64,000 nucleotides of DNA from Zobellia barbeyronii (GTDB lineage: Bacteria; Bacteroidota; Bacteroidia; Flavobacteriales; Flavobacteriaceae). A program made the position numbers and the translations under genes. Shown here one piece after another: positions 16,734 to 25,306 of this stretch. The DNA is taken from assembly GCF_018603515.1 (NCBI RefSeq), contig NZ_JACATN010000001.1, positions 620,001 through 684,000 of the forward strand. The letters run 5' to 3'. Every line of letters begins with the position of its first letter. The first letter of the stretch is position 1. The notes below the pieces were generated by a model, which was given only the letters and a program-made list of their open reading frames with translations, had not been told where the DNA came from and made no database searches.

Positions 16734-17681
16734 ATGAAAACCATATACTGCATAGGAGAGTTACTTATAGATTTTGTTGCCATCAAGCAAGGTAACGACC
16801 TTTCTAAAGCTAAAGAATTTACTAAAAAGGCCGGTGGCGCACCTGCTAATGTGGCTTGTGCTATTTCCAAATTAGGCGGTAAAGGTCAGTTTATAGGTGC
16901 CGTAGGAAATGATCCTTTCGGGACATTTTTATTGAATGTTCTTAAGGATAACAGAGTTGATATATCACTTGCACAACGCTCCAAAACCTTCACCACTATG
17001 GCATTTGTGTCATTGGCAGAAGATGGCGAACGCGATTTTGTATTCAGTAGAGGTGCGGATAAAAAATTGAAATATGATTCTAAACTAAAAAAACAGCTGA
17101 AAGGCAACATCGTACATTTTGGTGCTGCAACAGGGTTTTTAGGCGGTGGATTAGAAGAAGCTTATGACCGTTATATATTTGATGCCATAACACAAGATGC
17201 TTTTATCAGCTTTGACCCCAACTTTAGAGAAGATCTTTGGAGAGGAGAGGAAGAATGCTTTATTAAAAAGAGTTTGAAGTTCATTGGAAAATCCCATTTA
17301 TGCAAGTTTAGTAATGAGGAAATTCAACTTATTACAGGAGAACAGGATATTGAAAAGGCCTGTAATATTGTGCACGAACTAGGTTGCCCTATCATTTGTG
17401 TTACCTTAGGTAGCGAAGGTACGCTGGTCAGTACATTAAACAAAAAAACGACTGTAAAGAGTATACAAGTTGCTCCAGTAGATACTACGGGAGCTGGTGA
17501 TGCTTTTATTGGTTGTTTATTATATCAAATAGCTAACATTGGGGATCCACACCTTATTCTAAAAAATTATGACCAATTGATTGATATGGTTACGATTGCT
17601 AATAGAGCAGGAGCAATTACGACTACTGGTTACGGAGCAATTCCTTCCTTACCAGATCATGATGCTGTATTTAACAATTAA
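16734..17681 (+). CDS. PfkB-family sugar kinase, probably fructokinase
   Basis: ATP-dependent phosphorylation of a sugar hydroxyl, most likely fructose to fructose 6-phosphate. The 315-residue length is typical. PfkB signature 1 is visible as GGAPANVACAISKLGG (34-49) and signature 2 as DTTGAGDAFIG (250-260) with catalytic base Asp256. The N-terminal GELLIDF and the FDPNFREDLW segment favour the fructokinase branch over ribokinase or 2-keto-3-deoxygluconate kinase, but this is by resemblance. No sugar transporter or hydrolase is adjacent. Its stop lies only nine bases from the stop of the convergent AlbA_2 gene, leaving no separate terminator. Confidence 0.82.
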   Translation: MKTIYCIGELLIDFVAIKQGNDLSKAKEFTKKAGGAPANVACAISKLGGKGQFIGAVGNDPFGTFLLNVLKDNRVDISLAQRSKTFTTMAFVSLAEDGERDFVFSRGADKKLKYDSKLKKQLKGNIVHFGAATGFLGGGLEEAYDRYIFDAITQDAFISFDPNFREDLWRGEEECFIKKSLKFIGKSHLCKFSNEEIQLITGEQDIEKACNIVHELGCPIICVTLGSEGTLVSTLNKKTTVKSIQVAPVDTTGAGDAFIGCLLYQIANIGDPHLILKNYDQLIDMVTIANRAGAITTTGYGAIPSLPDHDAVFNN

Positions 17682-17690
17682 GCAACTTTG

Positions 17691-18827
17691 TTAATTGTAC
17701 CTTACTTTTCTTATAATTCGTAGGGATTCCTTTATGCCTAAATATATTTTTGGGTAGTTATCTCTTAATACGCCGCGGGCCATTTCCATCTGTTCTTTGG
17801 CTTCTTCAAAGCCGTTTAGGTAACAAATTAAATAGCTGTCGGGTAAATATTTTAAATCTACTTTTTCGGACGATTTTATATCTACACCCTTCTGGATTTT
17901 ATCCAAAAGAGCGTTGTTGGCATTCCAAATATGTAATAGATTTTTCTTACTGTACCTAGGTGGTTCAAAAATTAGGTCACTTTCTATTTTATAAGTCCCA
18001 TTATCAAAAAAATTAATGACTACTTTTTCCAACTGAAAATACCTTTGCTTAGAGCCTAGGCCCAACTGAACGTATTCTATCATCGTGAAAGAATGCTCAT
18101 CATAAGAAATACTGATTTCATCTAAAGCCGAATAAAAAAGCTTCACCTGCTCATTAATCAACTCAATATCTACTCTAGAAAAAAAGATATTATCCTTAAC
18201 CTTTTTCTTGTTTCCCGCCCAGCAGACCACAAATTGCTCTTTGAAAACTTTATAATCGCTATTTAAGTTTTTGTGTCGGTTATTGATAAAATCGATTACA
18301 CCGTCTAATGTAAGTTCAATATTATTACGAGCATGTTGTTCTATGGTAGCAACAGTCTCAGAATTTATATCCTGAAGCTCTACACCGTAAGCTTTTGGCA
18401 TACTAATACTTCCTTCTCTAAAGAAAACCATACCGCCGTAATACTTCCAGATATTTTTACGAAGGGCGCACACCTTTTCGCTAGACCTTATAGTAACCAA
18501 TCCTACAACTTTACCTTCTCGCAAATTAGGAAATGGTATGTTTTCGTATGAGATTAAAGGTGGGTTATCTAAATAGGCATTGACCAAGTTTTGAATCTTA
18601 CTATCATCAAAAAAATCTACTCCTACTATTTTATTGTCCTCATCCTCTACCCCAATAACAATGAAAGAATTATTTTGAGGATTACTATTGGCCAAGGCAC
18701 AAACATGCTTTAGAAATTTGGCTTTACCTTCTTTTTCTCCAATGGTTATAAAACGCTTCTTATCATAAAAACTATTCTCGTCATTATGAGCTAACAGGTT
18801 TTTTACAAGAAGGCGTTTATTAATCAT
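17691..18827 (-). CDS. AlbA_2 (Schlafen-like) domain protein
   Basis: A 378-residue protein with an N-terminal AlbA_2 / putative ATP- or nucleic-acid-binding domain at about residues 10-135. It shows the ANSNPQNNSFIVIGVEDEDNKIVGV core and a GMVFFREGS segment, typical of this family. The remaining 240 residues have no motif I recognise. AlbA_2 proteins include putative transcription regulators and defence-associated proteins; neither role can be assigned here. Its ATG overlaps the stop of the SDR gene as ATGA, so translation is probably coupled to two oxidoreductases. It is the last gene of a three-gene operon. Confidence 0.75.
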   Translation of the reverse strand: MINKRLLVKNLLAHNDENSFYDKKRFITIGEKEGKAKFLKHVCALANSNPQNNSFIVIGVEDEDNKIVGVDFFDDSKIQNLVNAYLDNPPLISYENIPFPNLREGKVVGLVTIRSSEKVCALRKNIWKYYGGMVFFREGSISMPKAYGVELQDINSETVATIEQHARNNIELTLDGVIDFINNRHKNLNSDYKVFKEQFVVCWAGNKKKVKDNIFFSRVDIELINEQVKLFYSALDEISISYDEHSFTMIEYVQLGLGSKQRYFQLEKVVINFFDNGTYKIESDLIFEPPRYSKKNLLHIWNANNALLDKIQKGVDIKSSEKVDLKYLPDSYLICYLNGFEEAKEQMEMARGVLRDNYPKIYLGIKESLRIIRKVRYN

Positions 18828-19579
18828 AACGACCTATTCAATAATGTTGCAGAGGCTTGTGCAGTTGGCATAACTATTAAATCGGCAATATTTACATGAT
18901 AAGGTCTCGTTACTACAAAGTGAATAATTTCGGCAAGATCTTCTGGCTTTAACGGTTCAAATCCATCGTAGACTGAATCAGCTTTACTATCATCCCCTTT
19001 AAACCGTACATTACTAAACTCGGTTTCTACAGCACCAGGATTAATACCGCCCACCTTAATCCCATAAGGGTTAAGGTCCATTCGCATTCCTTTAGTCAGT
19101 GCATCAACAGCATGTTTACTCGCGCAATACACATTTCCGTTAGGATAAACCTCTTTACCGGCTGTTGACCCAATATTTATAATGTGACCGGACTTTTTCT
19201 CAACCATATTAGGTATTATCGCTTTGGAAACATAAAGTAAACCCTTCACATTAATATCCAGCATAGCATCCCAATCATCTACACTACCCTTATCAATAGG
19301 ATCTAGACCATGTGCATTACCGGCATTATTGATTAAAACATCTATCTGAGCGAAATTTTCAGGTAAAGAACCTATCTCTTTAAATACGGCATCTTTATCC
19401 CGCACGTCAAAATTTAGGGTGTGAACTTCGCATTGTTTACTCAACTCAGATTGAAGCGCATCAAGGCGCTCCTGTCTTCTTCCACAGAGCACTAATTTAA
19501 AGCCCTGAACAGCAAAAAGAATAGCCGTTGCACGACCAATTCCACTAGTTGCTCCTGTTATTAAAACCGTCTTACTCAT
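18824..19579 (-). CDS. Short-chain dehydrogenase/reductase (YdfG-like)
   Basis: A 251-residue NAD(P)-dependent oxidoreductase. The start is set at ATG 19579 (MSKTVLITGA) because a longer frame would begin at a TTG inside the upstream gene's end. Rossmann motif TGATSGIGRA (8-17), NNAG (84-87), and the catalytic set Ser138, Tyr151, Lys155 (YCASK) are complete. CGRR at 32-35 after the second strand favours NADP. The closest named relative by pattern is E. coli YdfG (3-hydroxy acid dehydrogenase). The substrate is not determined. It sits between an aldo/keto reductase gene (10-base gap) and the AlbA_2 gene (4-base overlap). Confidence 0.9.
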   Translation of the reverse strand: MSKTVLITGATSGIGRATAILFAVQGFKLVLCGRRQERLDALQSELSKQCEVHTLNFDVRDKDAVFKEIGSLPENFAQIDVLINNAGNAHGLDPIDKGSVDDWDAMLDINVKGLLYVSKAIIPNMVEKKSGHIINIGSTAGKEVYPNGNVYCASKHAVDALTKGMRMDLNPYGIKVGGINPGAVETEFSNVRFKGDDSKADSVYDGFEPLKPEDLAEIIHFVVTRPYHVNIADLIVMPTAQASATLLNRSL

Positions 19580-19589
19580 AACTTTATAT

Positions 19590-20465
19590 TTACGCAACCT
19601 CCTGGCCGTTAGCTGCTTCTAATAAAATAAACCAATCGGTTTGTTCTATTTCTATTTTTGTTGCGTCCATCGCTGCGGACAAACGTGATTTGGTAGCTGT
19701 ACCTACAACCGGAAATATCCCAGAAGGGTGCTTCATTGCCCAAGCTAACAGTAATTGATCTTCAGTAGCTTCATATTTCTCTAACATAGGCTTGATAGCT
19801 TTTTTTATACGTTGTGAAACCTCATCATCTTTCCTAAAATAAGATCCAAGCGGACTATAGGACATTGCCATTCTCTTGTTTGCCAATGCATCGTCTAACG
19901 TGCCATCGTTCATTACTCCATTCTGGGTCAAGGAAAATTCCACTTGATTACCTTCAATGGCTATAACAGTCTCTATAAGCGCAATTTGGGAGGGTAAAAA
20001 GTTAGAAACTCCAAAGCTTTTAATTTTACCTTGATCTTTCAACTTAGTTATTGCCTCTGCTATAGCATCTGGCTTCATTAATGGGCTAGGCCTATGCAAC
20101 AAAAGCATATCTAAATATTCAGTTTTGAGTTTTTTGAGCGATTGTTCAGCAGACCAAATGATGTAATCTGTATCGTAGTTATAATGTTTTACATGGTTTT
20201 TTCTAGCTTCGGCAGCCATTTGAATACCACATTTAGAAATAAACTGAACAGATTCACGAGAAATATTACTGTCTTTAAACGCATTCCCAAAATCTTCTTC
20301 CGTGGTGTAACCCCCATAAATATCAGCGTGATCAAAGGTAGTAATGCCCTCATCCACGCAGTGGCTCATCAGTTCAGTTATACTAGATTTGGAAAAACCT
20401 TTTCCCCAACTGCCCCAAGTCATAGTTCCTGCTATAACTCTGGAATAAAAAGTGTTCTTTTGCAT
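19590..20465 (-). CDS. Aldo/keto reductase (YdhF-like)
   Basis: A 291-residue NADPH-dependent TIM-barrel oxidoreductase. The catalytic tetrad is visible: Asp45 and Tyr50 in TTFDHADIYGGY, Lys78 in FISKCG and His124 in LLLHRPSPLM. This last motif and the N-terminal RVIAGTMTWGSWGKG are characteristic of the YdhF subgroup. The physiological substrate is unknown. It is the first gene of an operon with an SDR and an AlbA_2 protein, divergent from the Bat operon. Confidence 0.9.
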   Translation of the reverse strand: MQKNTFYSRVIAGTMTWGSWGKGFSKSSITELMSHCVDEGITTFDHADIYGGYTTEEDFGNAFKDSNISRESVQFISKCGIQMAAEARKNHVKHYNYDTDYIIWSAEQSLKKLKTEYLDMLLLHRPSPLMKPDAIAEAITKLKDQGKIKSFGVSNFLPSQIALIETVIAIEGNQVEFSLTQNGVMNDGTLDDALANKRMAMSYSPLGSYFRKDDEVSQRIKKAIKPMLEKYEATEDQLLLAWAMKHPSGIFPVVGTATKSRLSAAMDATKIEIEQTDWFILLEAANGQEVA

Positions 20466-20622
20466 AGAGCCGTTAAATTAAAAAGAAATCCCTTAAAAAC
20501 TTCATAAAAAGAGGGGTTCTCTATTTTTTTTAACCAATCGTTAACAGCGAAGCAGCTAATAAATTTTCAATTTGCATGTCTGTTAAAAAAGAGTGGGCCC
20601 AAACCAAAATTTGTAACGATAT

Positions 20623-21624
20623 ATGGAAGAAAATACTACGGTAGATATTAATGCGGTTAACGAGAAAATTGCACGAGAGAGTGCTTTTATCGACCTATTG
20701 ATATTGGAAATGAACAAAGTAATCGTCGGCCAAAGACATATGGTTGAAAGATTACTCATTGGTTTACTTGGTCAAGGTCACATTTTACTAGAAGGTGTAC
20801 CTGGTCTAGCAAAAACATTGGCCATTAACACACTGTCTAAAGCCGTAAAAGGAAGCTTTAGTAGAATTCAGTTTACTCCTGACCTTTTACCTGCGGATGT
20901 TACCGGTACTTTAATCTACAACATGAAAGAGAATGACTTTTCTATAAAGAAAGGTCCAATTTTCGCCAATTTCGTGCTTGCAGATGAGATTAACCGTGCT
21001 CCGGCCAAAGTGCAATCAGCTCTTTTGGAGGCCATGCAGGAAAAGCAAGTAACCATTGGTGATGAAACTTTTGTTCTAGATAAGCCGTTTTTGGTAATGG
21101 CAACGCAAAACCCAGTTGAGCAAGAAGGAACGTACCCGTTACCAGAAGCGCAGGTTGACCGTTTTATGCTAAAGACCGTTATTGACTATCCTAAATTGAA
21201 CGAAGAGCAATTAATAATGCGCCAAAATCTAGCAGGATCTTACGAAACTGTGAATGCGGTAGTAAGTATAGAGCAAATATTAAGTGCACAGAAGGCTGTT
21301 CGTGAGGTATATATGGACGAAAAGATAGAGAAATACATTCTTGACATCGTTTTTGCCACTCGTTACCCTGAGAAATATAACCTTGAAGAGTTAAAGCCAC
21401 TAATTAGCTTTGGTGCGTCGCCAAGGGGTAGTATTAACCTAGGCATCGCAGCAAAATGTTATGCCTTCATTAAGAGACGAGGTTACGTTGTTCCTGAAGA
21501 TGTAAGAGCTATAGTTCATGATGTATTACGCCATAGAATAGGTATTACATATGAGGCTGAAGCTGAAAATATTACTTCCGAAGAAATCATTAATAAGATT
21601 GTTAACGAGATCGAGGTACCTTAA
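20623..21624 (+). CDS. MoxR-family AAA+ ATPase, first gene of the Bat operon
   Basis: A 333-residue ATPase thought to act as a chaperone for VWA-domain partners. Walker A GVPGLAKT (58-65), Walker B VLADE (118-122) followed by INRAP, sensor-type ATQNPVEQEGTYPLPEAQ and the RPG-type SFGASPRGS segment are all present. It begins the long plus-strand locus of VWA and TPR genes. In Bacteroides fragilis the bat genes have been linked to aerotolerance, and moxR-bat loci are widespread. Which process is served in this organism is not shown by sequence. Confidence 0.95.
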   Translation: MEENTTVDINAVNEKIARESAFIDLLILEMNKVIVGQRHMVERLLIGLLGQGHILLEGVPGLAKTLAINTLSKAVKGSFSRIQFTPDLLPADVTGTLIYNMKENDFSIKKGPIFANFVLADEINRAPAKVQSALLEAMQEKQVTIGDETFVLDKPFLVMATQNPVEQEGTYPLPEAQVDRFMLKTVIDYPKLNEEQLIMRQNLAGSYETVNAVVSIEQILSAQKAVREVYMDEKIEKYILDIVFATRYPEKYNLEELKPLISFGASPRGSINLGIAAKCYAFIKRRGYVVPEDVRAIVHDVLRHRIGITYEAEAENITSEEIINKIVNEIEVP

Positions 21625-21635
21625 AAGGTAAGCGG

Positions 21636-21696
21636 TTGGCAGATGCTTTAGGTAGTAATAGACTTTTCTTTACTACCATTGAAAACTGCTTGCCAA
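21636..21696 (+). promoter_or_regulatory. Nested hairpin between moxR and the DUF58 gene
   Basis: The outer arms TTGGCA (21636-21641) and TGCCAA (21691-21696) enclose perfect inner arms GGTAGTAA (21651-21658) and TTACTACC (21670-21677). No T-run follows. It occupies most of the 89-base intercistronic gap and may stabilise or separate the moxR message. The role is inference. Confidence 0.4.
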
Positions 21697-21713
21697 AAAC
21701 TGTTTGCTGAGAA

Positions 21714-22580
21714 ATGGATACTAAAGAACTACTTAAAAAAGTACGGAAGATCGAGATTAAGACGCGCCGTCTATCCGATCATATATTTGGCGGAGAATAC
21801 CACTCCACTTTTAAAGGTCGTGGTATGACCTTTAGTGAGGTACGCCAATATCAATTTGGCGATGATGTCCGTACTATAGATTGGAACGTTACTGCACGCT
21901 ACAATGAACCCTATATAAAGGTTTTTGAAGAAGAACGTGAGCTTACCATGATGCTCATGGTAGACGTGAGTGGCTCAGAACATTTTGGGACCACCAATCA
22001 GTTTAAAAAAGATATAATTACAGAAGTATCGGCCACTTTGGCCTTTTCTGCTTTACAGAATAATGATAAAGCGGGCCTAATTCTTTTCTCTGATCAGATT
22101 GAGCTTTACATTCCCCCTAAAAAAGGAAAAAGTCATGTTCTACGTATTATCCGAGAGTTACTGGAATACAAACCAAAAAGTAACAAAACCAATCTTGGTG
22201 AAGCCTTAAAGTTTCTAAGTAGCGTAATGAAGAAGAAAGCAATAGTTTTTGTGCTATCCGATTTTATTGACGAAGACTACGAGAAAACTTTGAAGATTTC
22301 AGGCAACAAGCATGATGTTACGGGAATTAGAATATACGATGAACGCGAAGAGAGCATTCCTAATCTAGGAATGGTTCAGATGCAGGATGCGGAAACCGGC
22401 AAAGTAAGCCTAGTAAATACACAGTCAAAAAGTGTACGAATGGCATACAGTAAATACTACCAACAACGTGTAGATTATTTTAAAGAAACGTTTACCAAAT
22501 CTGGCTGTGGCACACTAAGCTGCAGGGTAGATGAGAGTTATGTTAAAAAATTATTGGGCTATTTTAAGCGACGAGGTTAA
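21714..22580 (+). CDS. DUF58 / VWA-like Bat-operon protein
   Basis: A 288-residue cytoplasmic protein. The DUF58 signature REVRQY-type segment appears as SEVRQYQFGDDVRTIDWNVT (41-60). A VWA fold follows with MIDAS DVSGS (Asp84, Ser86, Ser88). DUF58 proteins are standard partners of MoxR ATPases. Its TAA overlaps the next ATG by one base (TAATG), indicating translational coupling with the following membrane protein. Confidence 0.92.
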   Translation: MDTKELLKKVRKIEIKTRRLSDHIFGGEYHSTFKGRGMTFSEVRQYQFGDDVRTIDWNVTARYNEPYIKVFEEERELTMMLMVDVSGSEHFGTTNQFKKDIITEVSATLAFSALQNNDKAGLILFSDQIELYIPPKKGKSHVLRIIRELLEYKPKSNKTNLGEALKFLSSVMKKKAIVFVLSDFIDEDYEKTLKISGNKHDVTGIRIYDEREESIPNLGMVQMQDAETGKVSLVNTQSKSVRMAYSKYYQQRVDYFKETFTKSGCGTLSCRVDESYVKKLLGYFKRRG

Positions 22581-24247
22581 TGCTAAATATATACTTTACA
22601 AACTACTATAATAACAACGAAACATCGCTTTTAAAGCGATGTGTTTTACTTTGCGTTTTATTTATAGGGTTTTCCGGTTTTTCACAAACCACGCCCAAAG
22701 TAATTACCAAGGTTGATACTACCTCTATAAAAATAGGAGAGCAGATACAATTTACGGTAACCGTTGAGGCAGATACTACCGCACAGGTTATTTTTCCTGA
22801 GGGGCAAACTTTTTCACCATTAGAAACGGTAGAAGCTTTCGCTACGGATACGACTCGCAAGAACGACCGTATGACCCTTCAGAAAATCTACGCCCTTACC
22901 CAATTTGATTCCGGTTCGTACAAATTACCAGCGCAGCGTATAGAGATAAATGGAGAAGGGTTTTTAACCGATTCCACCCGAGTAATTAATGTTGCGAACA
23001 TTGCCGTAGACACCTTGGCGCAAAAAATGTACGACATTAAACCGTTAATGGAGGTAGAAAAAAGTAACTCCAGGCTGTGGAAAATTATTTTATTCATACT
23101 TCTTGGCATCCTTGTTATAGGAGGAATAGTCTATTGGTTCTTCTTTAGGAAAAAACCATTATCAGAAGAAGAAAAAGTGGCGCTTTTACCACCTTATGAC
23201 CGTGCCTTGTTAGAACTTAAAAATCTTGAAAAATCTAAATATCTTATTCAAGACGAATACAAGGAATATTATTCAGAACTAACAGACATTGTTCGCTCAT
23301 ATTTAGAAGAGGACGTAAATGTATCGGCTTTAGAAAGTACAACTGATGAATTAATCACTAAGTTAGAATTGCTGCGGGATGCCGGAGAGTTAAAAATAGA
23401 CGACGAGACCCTGCAACAGTTCAAACGTATTCTTCAAACAGCGGATTTAGTCAAATTTGCAAAATCAAAACCGGATACTTCAGTCGCCGAAAATGATCGT
23501 CAATCCATTGAGCAAATCGTTCACAAAACCCACGAAGCCCTTCCGGAACCTACCGTAGAAGAATTAATGGAGCAAGAGGAATACAAAGAAGAGCTCGAAA
23601 AAAAACAACAAAAGAAAAAGATTATTTATGCAAGTGTTGCTTTTCTTGGGGCACTTTTAATCGCCGCTGCAGTAGCCACTTCATATTATGGCTTTACGTA
23701 CGTAAAAGACACTATTATGCGCCATCCTTCAAAACAACTTTTAGAAGGAGACTGGGTGTCTAGCTCTTATGGTTATCCGCCAATAAGCTTAGAAACTCCA
23801 CATGTTCTTAAAAGGCAAGAAACAAAGCTTACGCCAGAGATGAAAGCCAACATTAAAGACCTGCAGATGTTTATGTACAGAAGCGAAAAAGGTTTTTTCA
23901 GTGTAGGCACCACTTCAACTACCTTAACACAAGAAGTAGAGCCCGAGTTTAACAAATCCATTGAAGCTTTCATTGAGAATTTAGAAAAACAAGGGGCAAA
24001 GAATATTATAACCAAACAAGAAGAATTTACTACCGTTACAGGCGTGAAAGGAATCAAAGTTTTTGGTAGTGGCGACTTTCCTGTTCCAGGATCTAAGGAA
24101 TTAGTGGATGGCAAATACAGTATTTTACTATTCGGTGCAAAAGGGCTTCAACAGCAAATCATTATAAATTGGCTAGAAGGCGACACCTACGCACAAGAAA
24201 TAGCAGATAGAATATTAGGTTCAGTAGAAGTAAAAACAGAATTATAG
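22580..24247 (+). CDS. Bat-operon membrane protein with extra C-terminal domain
   Basis: A 555-residue protein. A signal peptide runs to about residue 36 (GFSGFSQ). A periplasmic beta domain at about 40-145 resembles the BatD N-terminal repeat. TM1 spans 167-189. A cytosolic helical region at 195-345 has the LPPYDRALLELKNL and YYSELTDIVRSYLE segments seen in DUF4381-like Bat partners. TM2 spans about 349-372. A C-terminal extracytoplasmic domain of about 180 residues follows, of a type I cannot name. Its ATG overlaps the DUF58 stop, and its own stop directly abuts the batA ATG. The long N-terminal region before the hydrophobic core is slightly unusual but supported by the overlap. Confidence 0.8.
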   Translation: MLNIYFTNYYNNNETSLLKRCVLLCVLFIGFSGFSQTTPKVITKVDTTSIKIGEQIQFTVTVEADTTAQVIFPEGQTFSPLETVEAFATDTTRKNDRMTLQKIYALTQFDSGSYKLPAQRIEINGEGFLTDSTRVINVANIAVDTLAQKMYDIKPLMEVEKSNSRLWKIILFILLGILVIGGIVYWFFFRKKPLSEEEKVALLPPYDRALLELKNLEKSKYLIQDEYKEYYSELTDIVRSYLEEDVNVSALESTTDELITKLELLRDAGELKIDDETLQQFKRILQTADLVKFAKSKPDTSVAENDRQSIEQIVHKTHEALPEPTVEELMEQEEYKEELEKKQQKKKIIYASVAFLGALLIAAAVATSYYGFTYVKDTIMRHPSKQLLEGDWVSSSYGYPPISLETPHVLKRQETKLTPEMKANIKDLQMFMYRSEKGFFSVGTTSTTLTQEVEPEFNKSIEAFIENLEKQGAKNIITKQEEFTTVTGVKGIKVFGSGDFPVPGSKELVDGKYSILLFGAKGLQQQIIINWLEGDTYAQEIADRILGSVEVKTEL

Positions 24248-25246
24248 ATGTTGGATAATATATCATTCGCAAATCCGGAATTTTTTTGGTTGCTATTATT
24301 GCTTCCTCTGGCCGTGCTATGGTACTTCTACAAGCGTAAAGAGCAGGTAGCTTCTTTAAAGATACCTACGATTAAAGGCTTAACGAATACTGGTTTTCTC
24401 CCAAAATTGAAGCCATTATTATTTTTGCTGCGTTTATTGGCTCTTACTGCTATTATAGTTGCCATTGCGAGACCTCAGACTGAAGATATTTCAACCAAAA
24501 CAAAAACTACCAAGGGTATAGACATTGTTATGGCCATTGATGTTTCTTCCAGTATGTTGGCAAGGGATTTAAAACCTAATCGTTTGTCTGCCTTAAAAGA
24601 AGTTGCTGCTGAATTTATTAAAGAACGCCCCAATGACCGGATTGGTTTGGTGGCTTATGCAGGCGAAGCTTATACCAAAACGCCTATAACTAGTGACAAG
24701 GCAATTGTTCTACGGGCACTGCGCGATATCACCTATGGGCAATTAAACGATGGTACCGCTATAGGAATGGGCTTGGCTACTTCTGTAAACCGCCTAAAAG
24801 AGAGCAAAGCATCTAGTAAAATTATTATTCTATTGACGGACGGTGTTAACAATTCCGGATTTATAGAACCACAAACTGCAGCAGACTTAGCTATTGAATA
24901 TGGCATTAAAACATATACTATAGGACTAGGGACCAATGGTAACGCGCTTTCTCCGGTTGCTTATAACAGTGATGGGTCTTTCAGATACGGTATGCGCCAA
25001 GTTGAAATTGACGAAGACCTTTTAAAAGATATTGCAAAATCTACGGGAGGTAAATTTTTTAGAGCTACTGATAATGAAAAGTTAGAGGCTATTTACGACG
25101 AAATAAACAAGCTAGAGAAAACAGAAATAGAGGAATTTAAATATTATAAATACGAAGAAAAGTTTAGGTCATGGGTACTTTTGGCCGGTGCCTTACTTTT
25201 ATTGGAATGGCTCCTGAGAAATACCATTTTCAGAAGTTTTATTTAA
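24248..25246 (+). CDS. batA: VWA-domain membrane protein BatA
   Basis: A 332-residue protein with N-terminal transmembrane segments (about residues 11-28 and 56-75), a VWA domain with an intact MIDAS (DVSSS, Asp98/Ser100/Ser102; later Thr in LTDGVNNSG), and a C-terminal transmembrane helix near residue 310. The membrane-VWA-membrane order is the BatA/BatB pattern. It starts immediately after the preceding stop codon. The MIDAS should bind a divalent cation and mediate protein contact. Confidence 0.92.
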   Translation: MLDNISFANPEFFWLLLLLPLAVLWYFYKRKEQVASLKIPTIKGLTNTGFLPKLKPLLFLLRLLALTAIIVAIARPQTEDISTKTKTTKGIDIVMAIDVSSSMLARDLKPNRLSALKEVAAEFIKERPNDRIGLVAYAGEAYTKTPITSDKAIVLRALRDITYGQLNDGTAIGMGLATSVNRLKESKASSKIIILLTDGVNNSGFIEPQTAADLAIEYGIKTYTIGLGTNGNALSPVAYNSDGSFRYGMRQVEIDEDLLKDIAKSTGGKFFRATDNEKLEAIYDEINKLEKTEIEEFKYYKYEEKFRSWVLLAGALLLLEWLLRNTIFRSFI

Positions 25247-25306
25247 GAAACTTTTAGCGCAGTATTTAATAAACTTGTATTAGCTTCAAACTACGAACAA
25301 AGCAGA

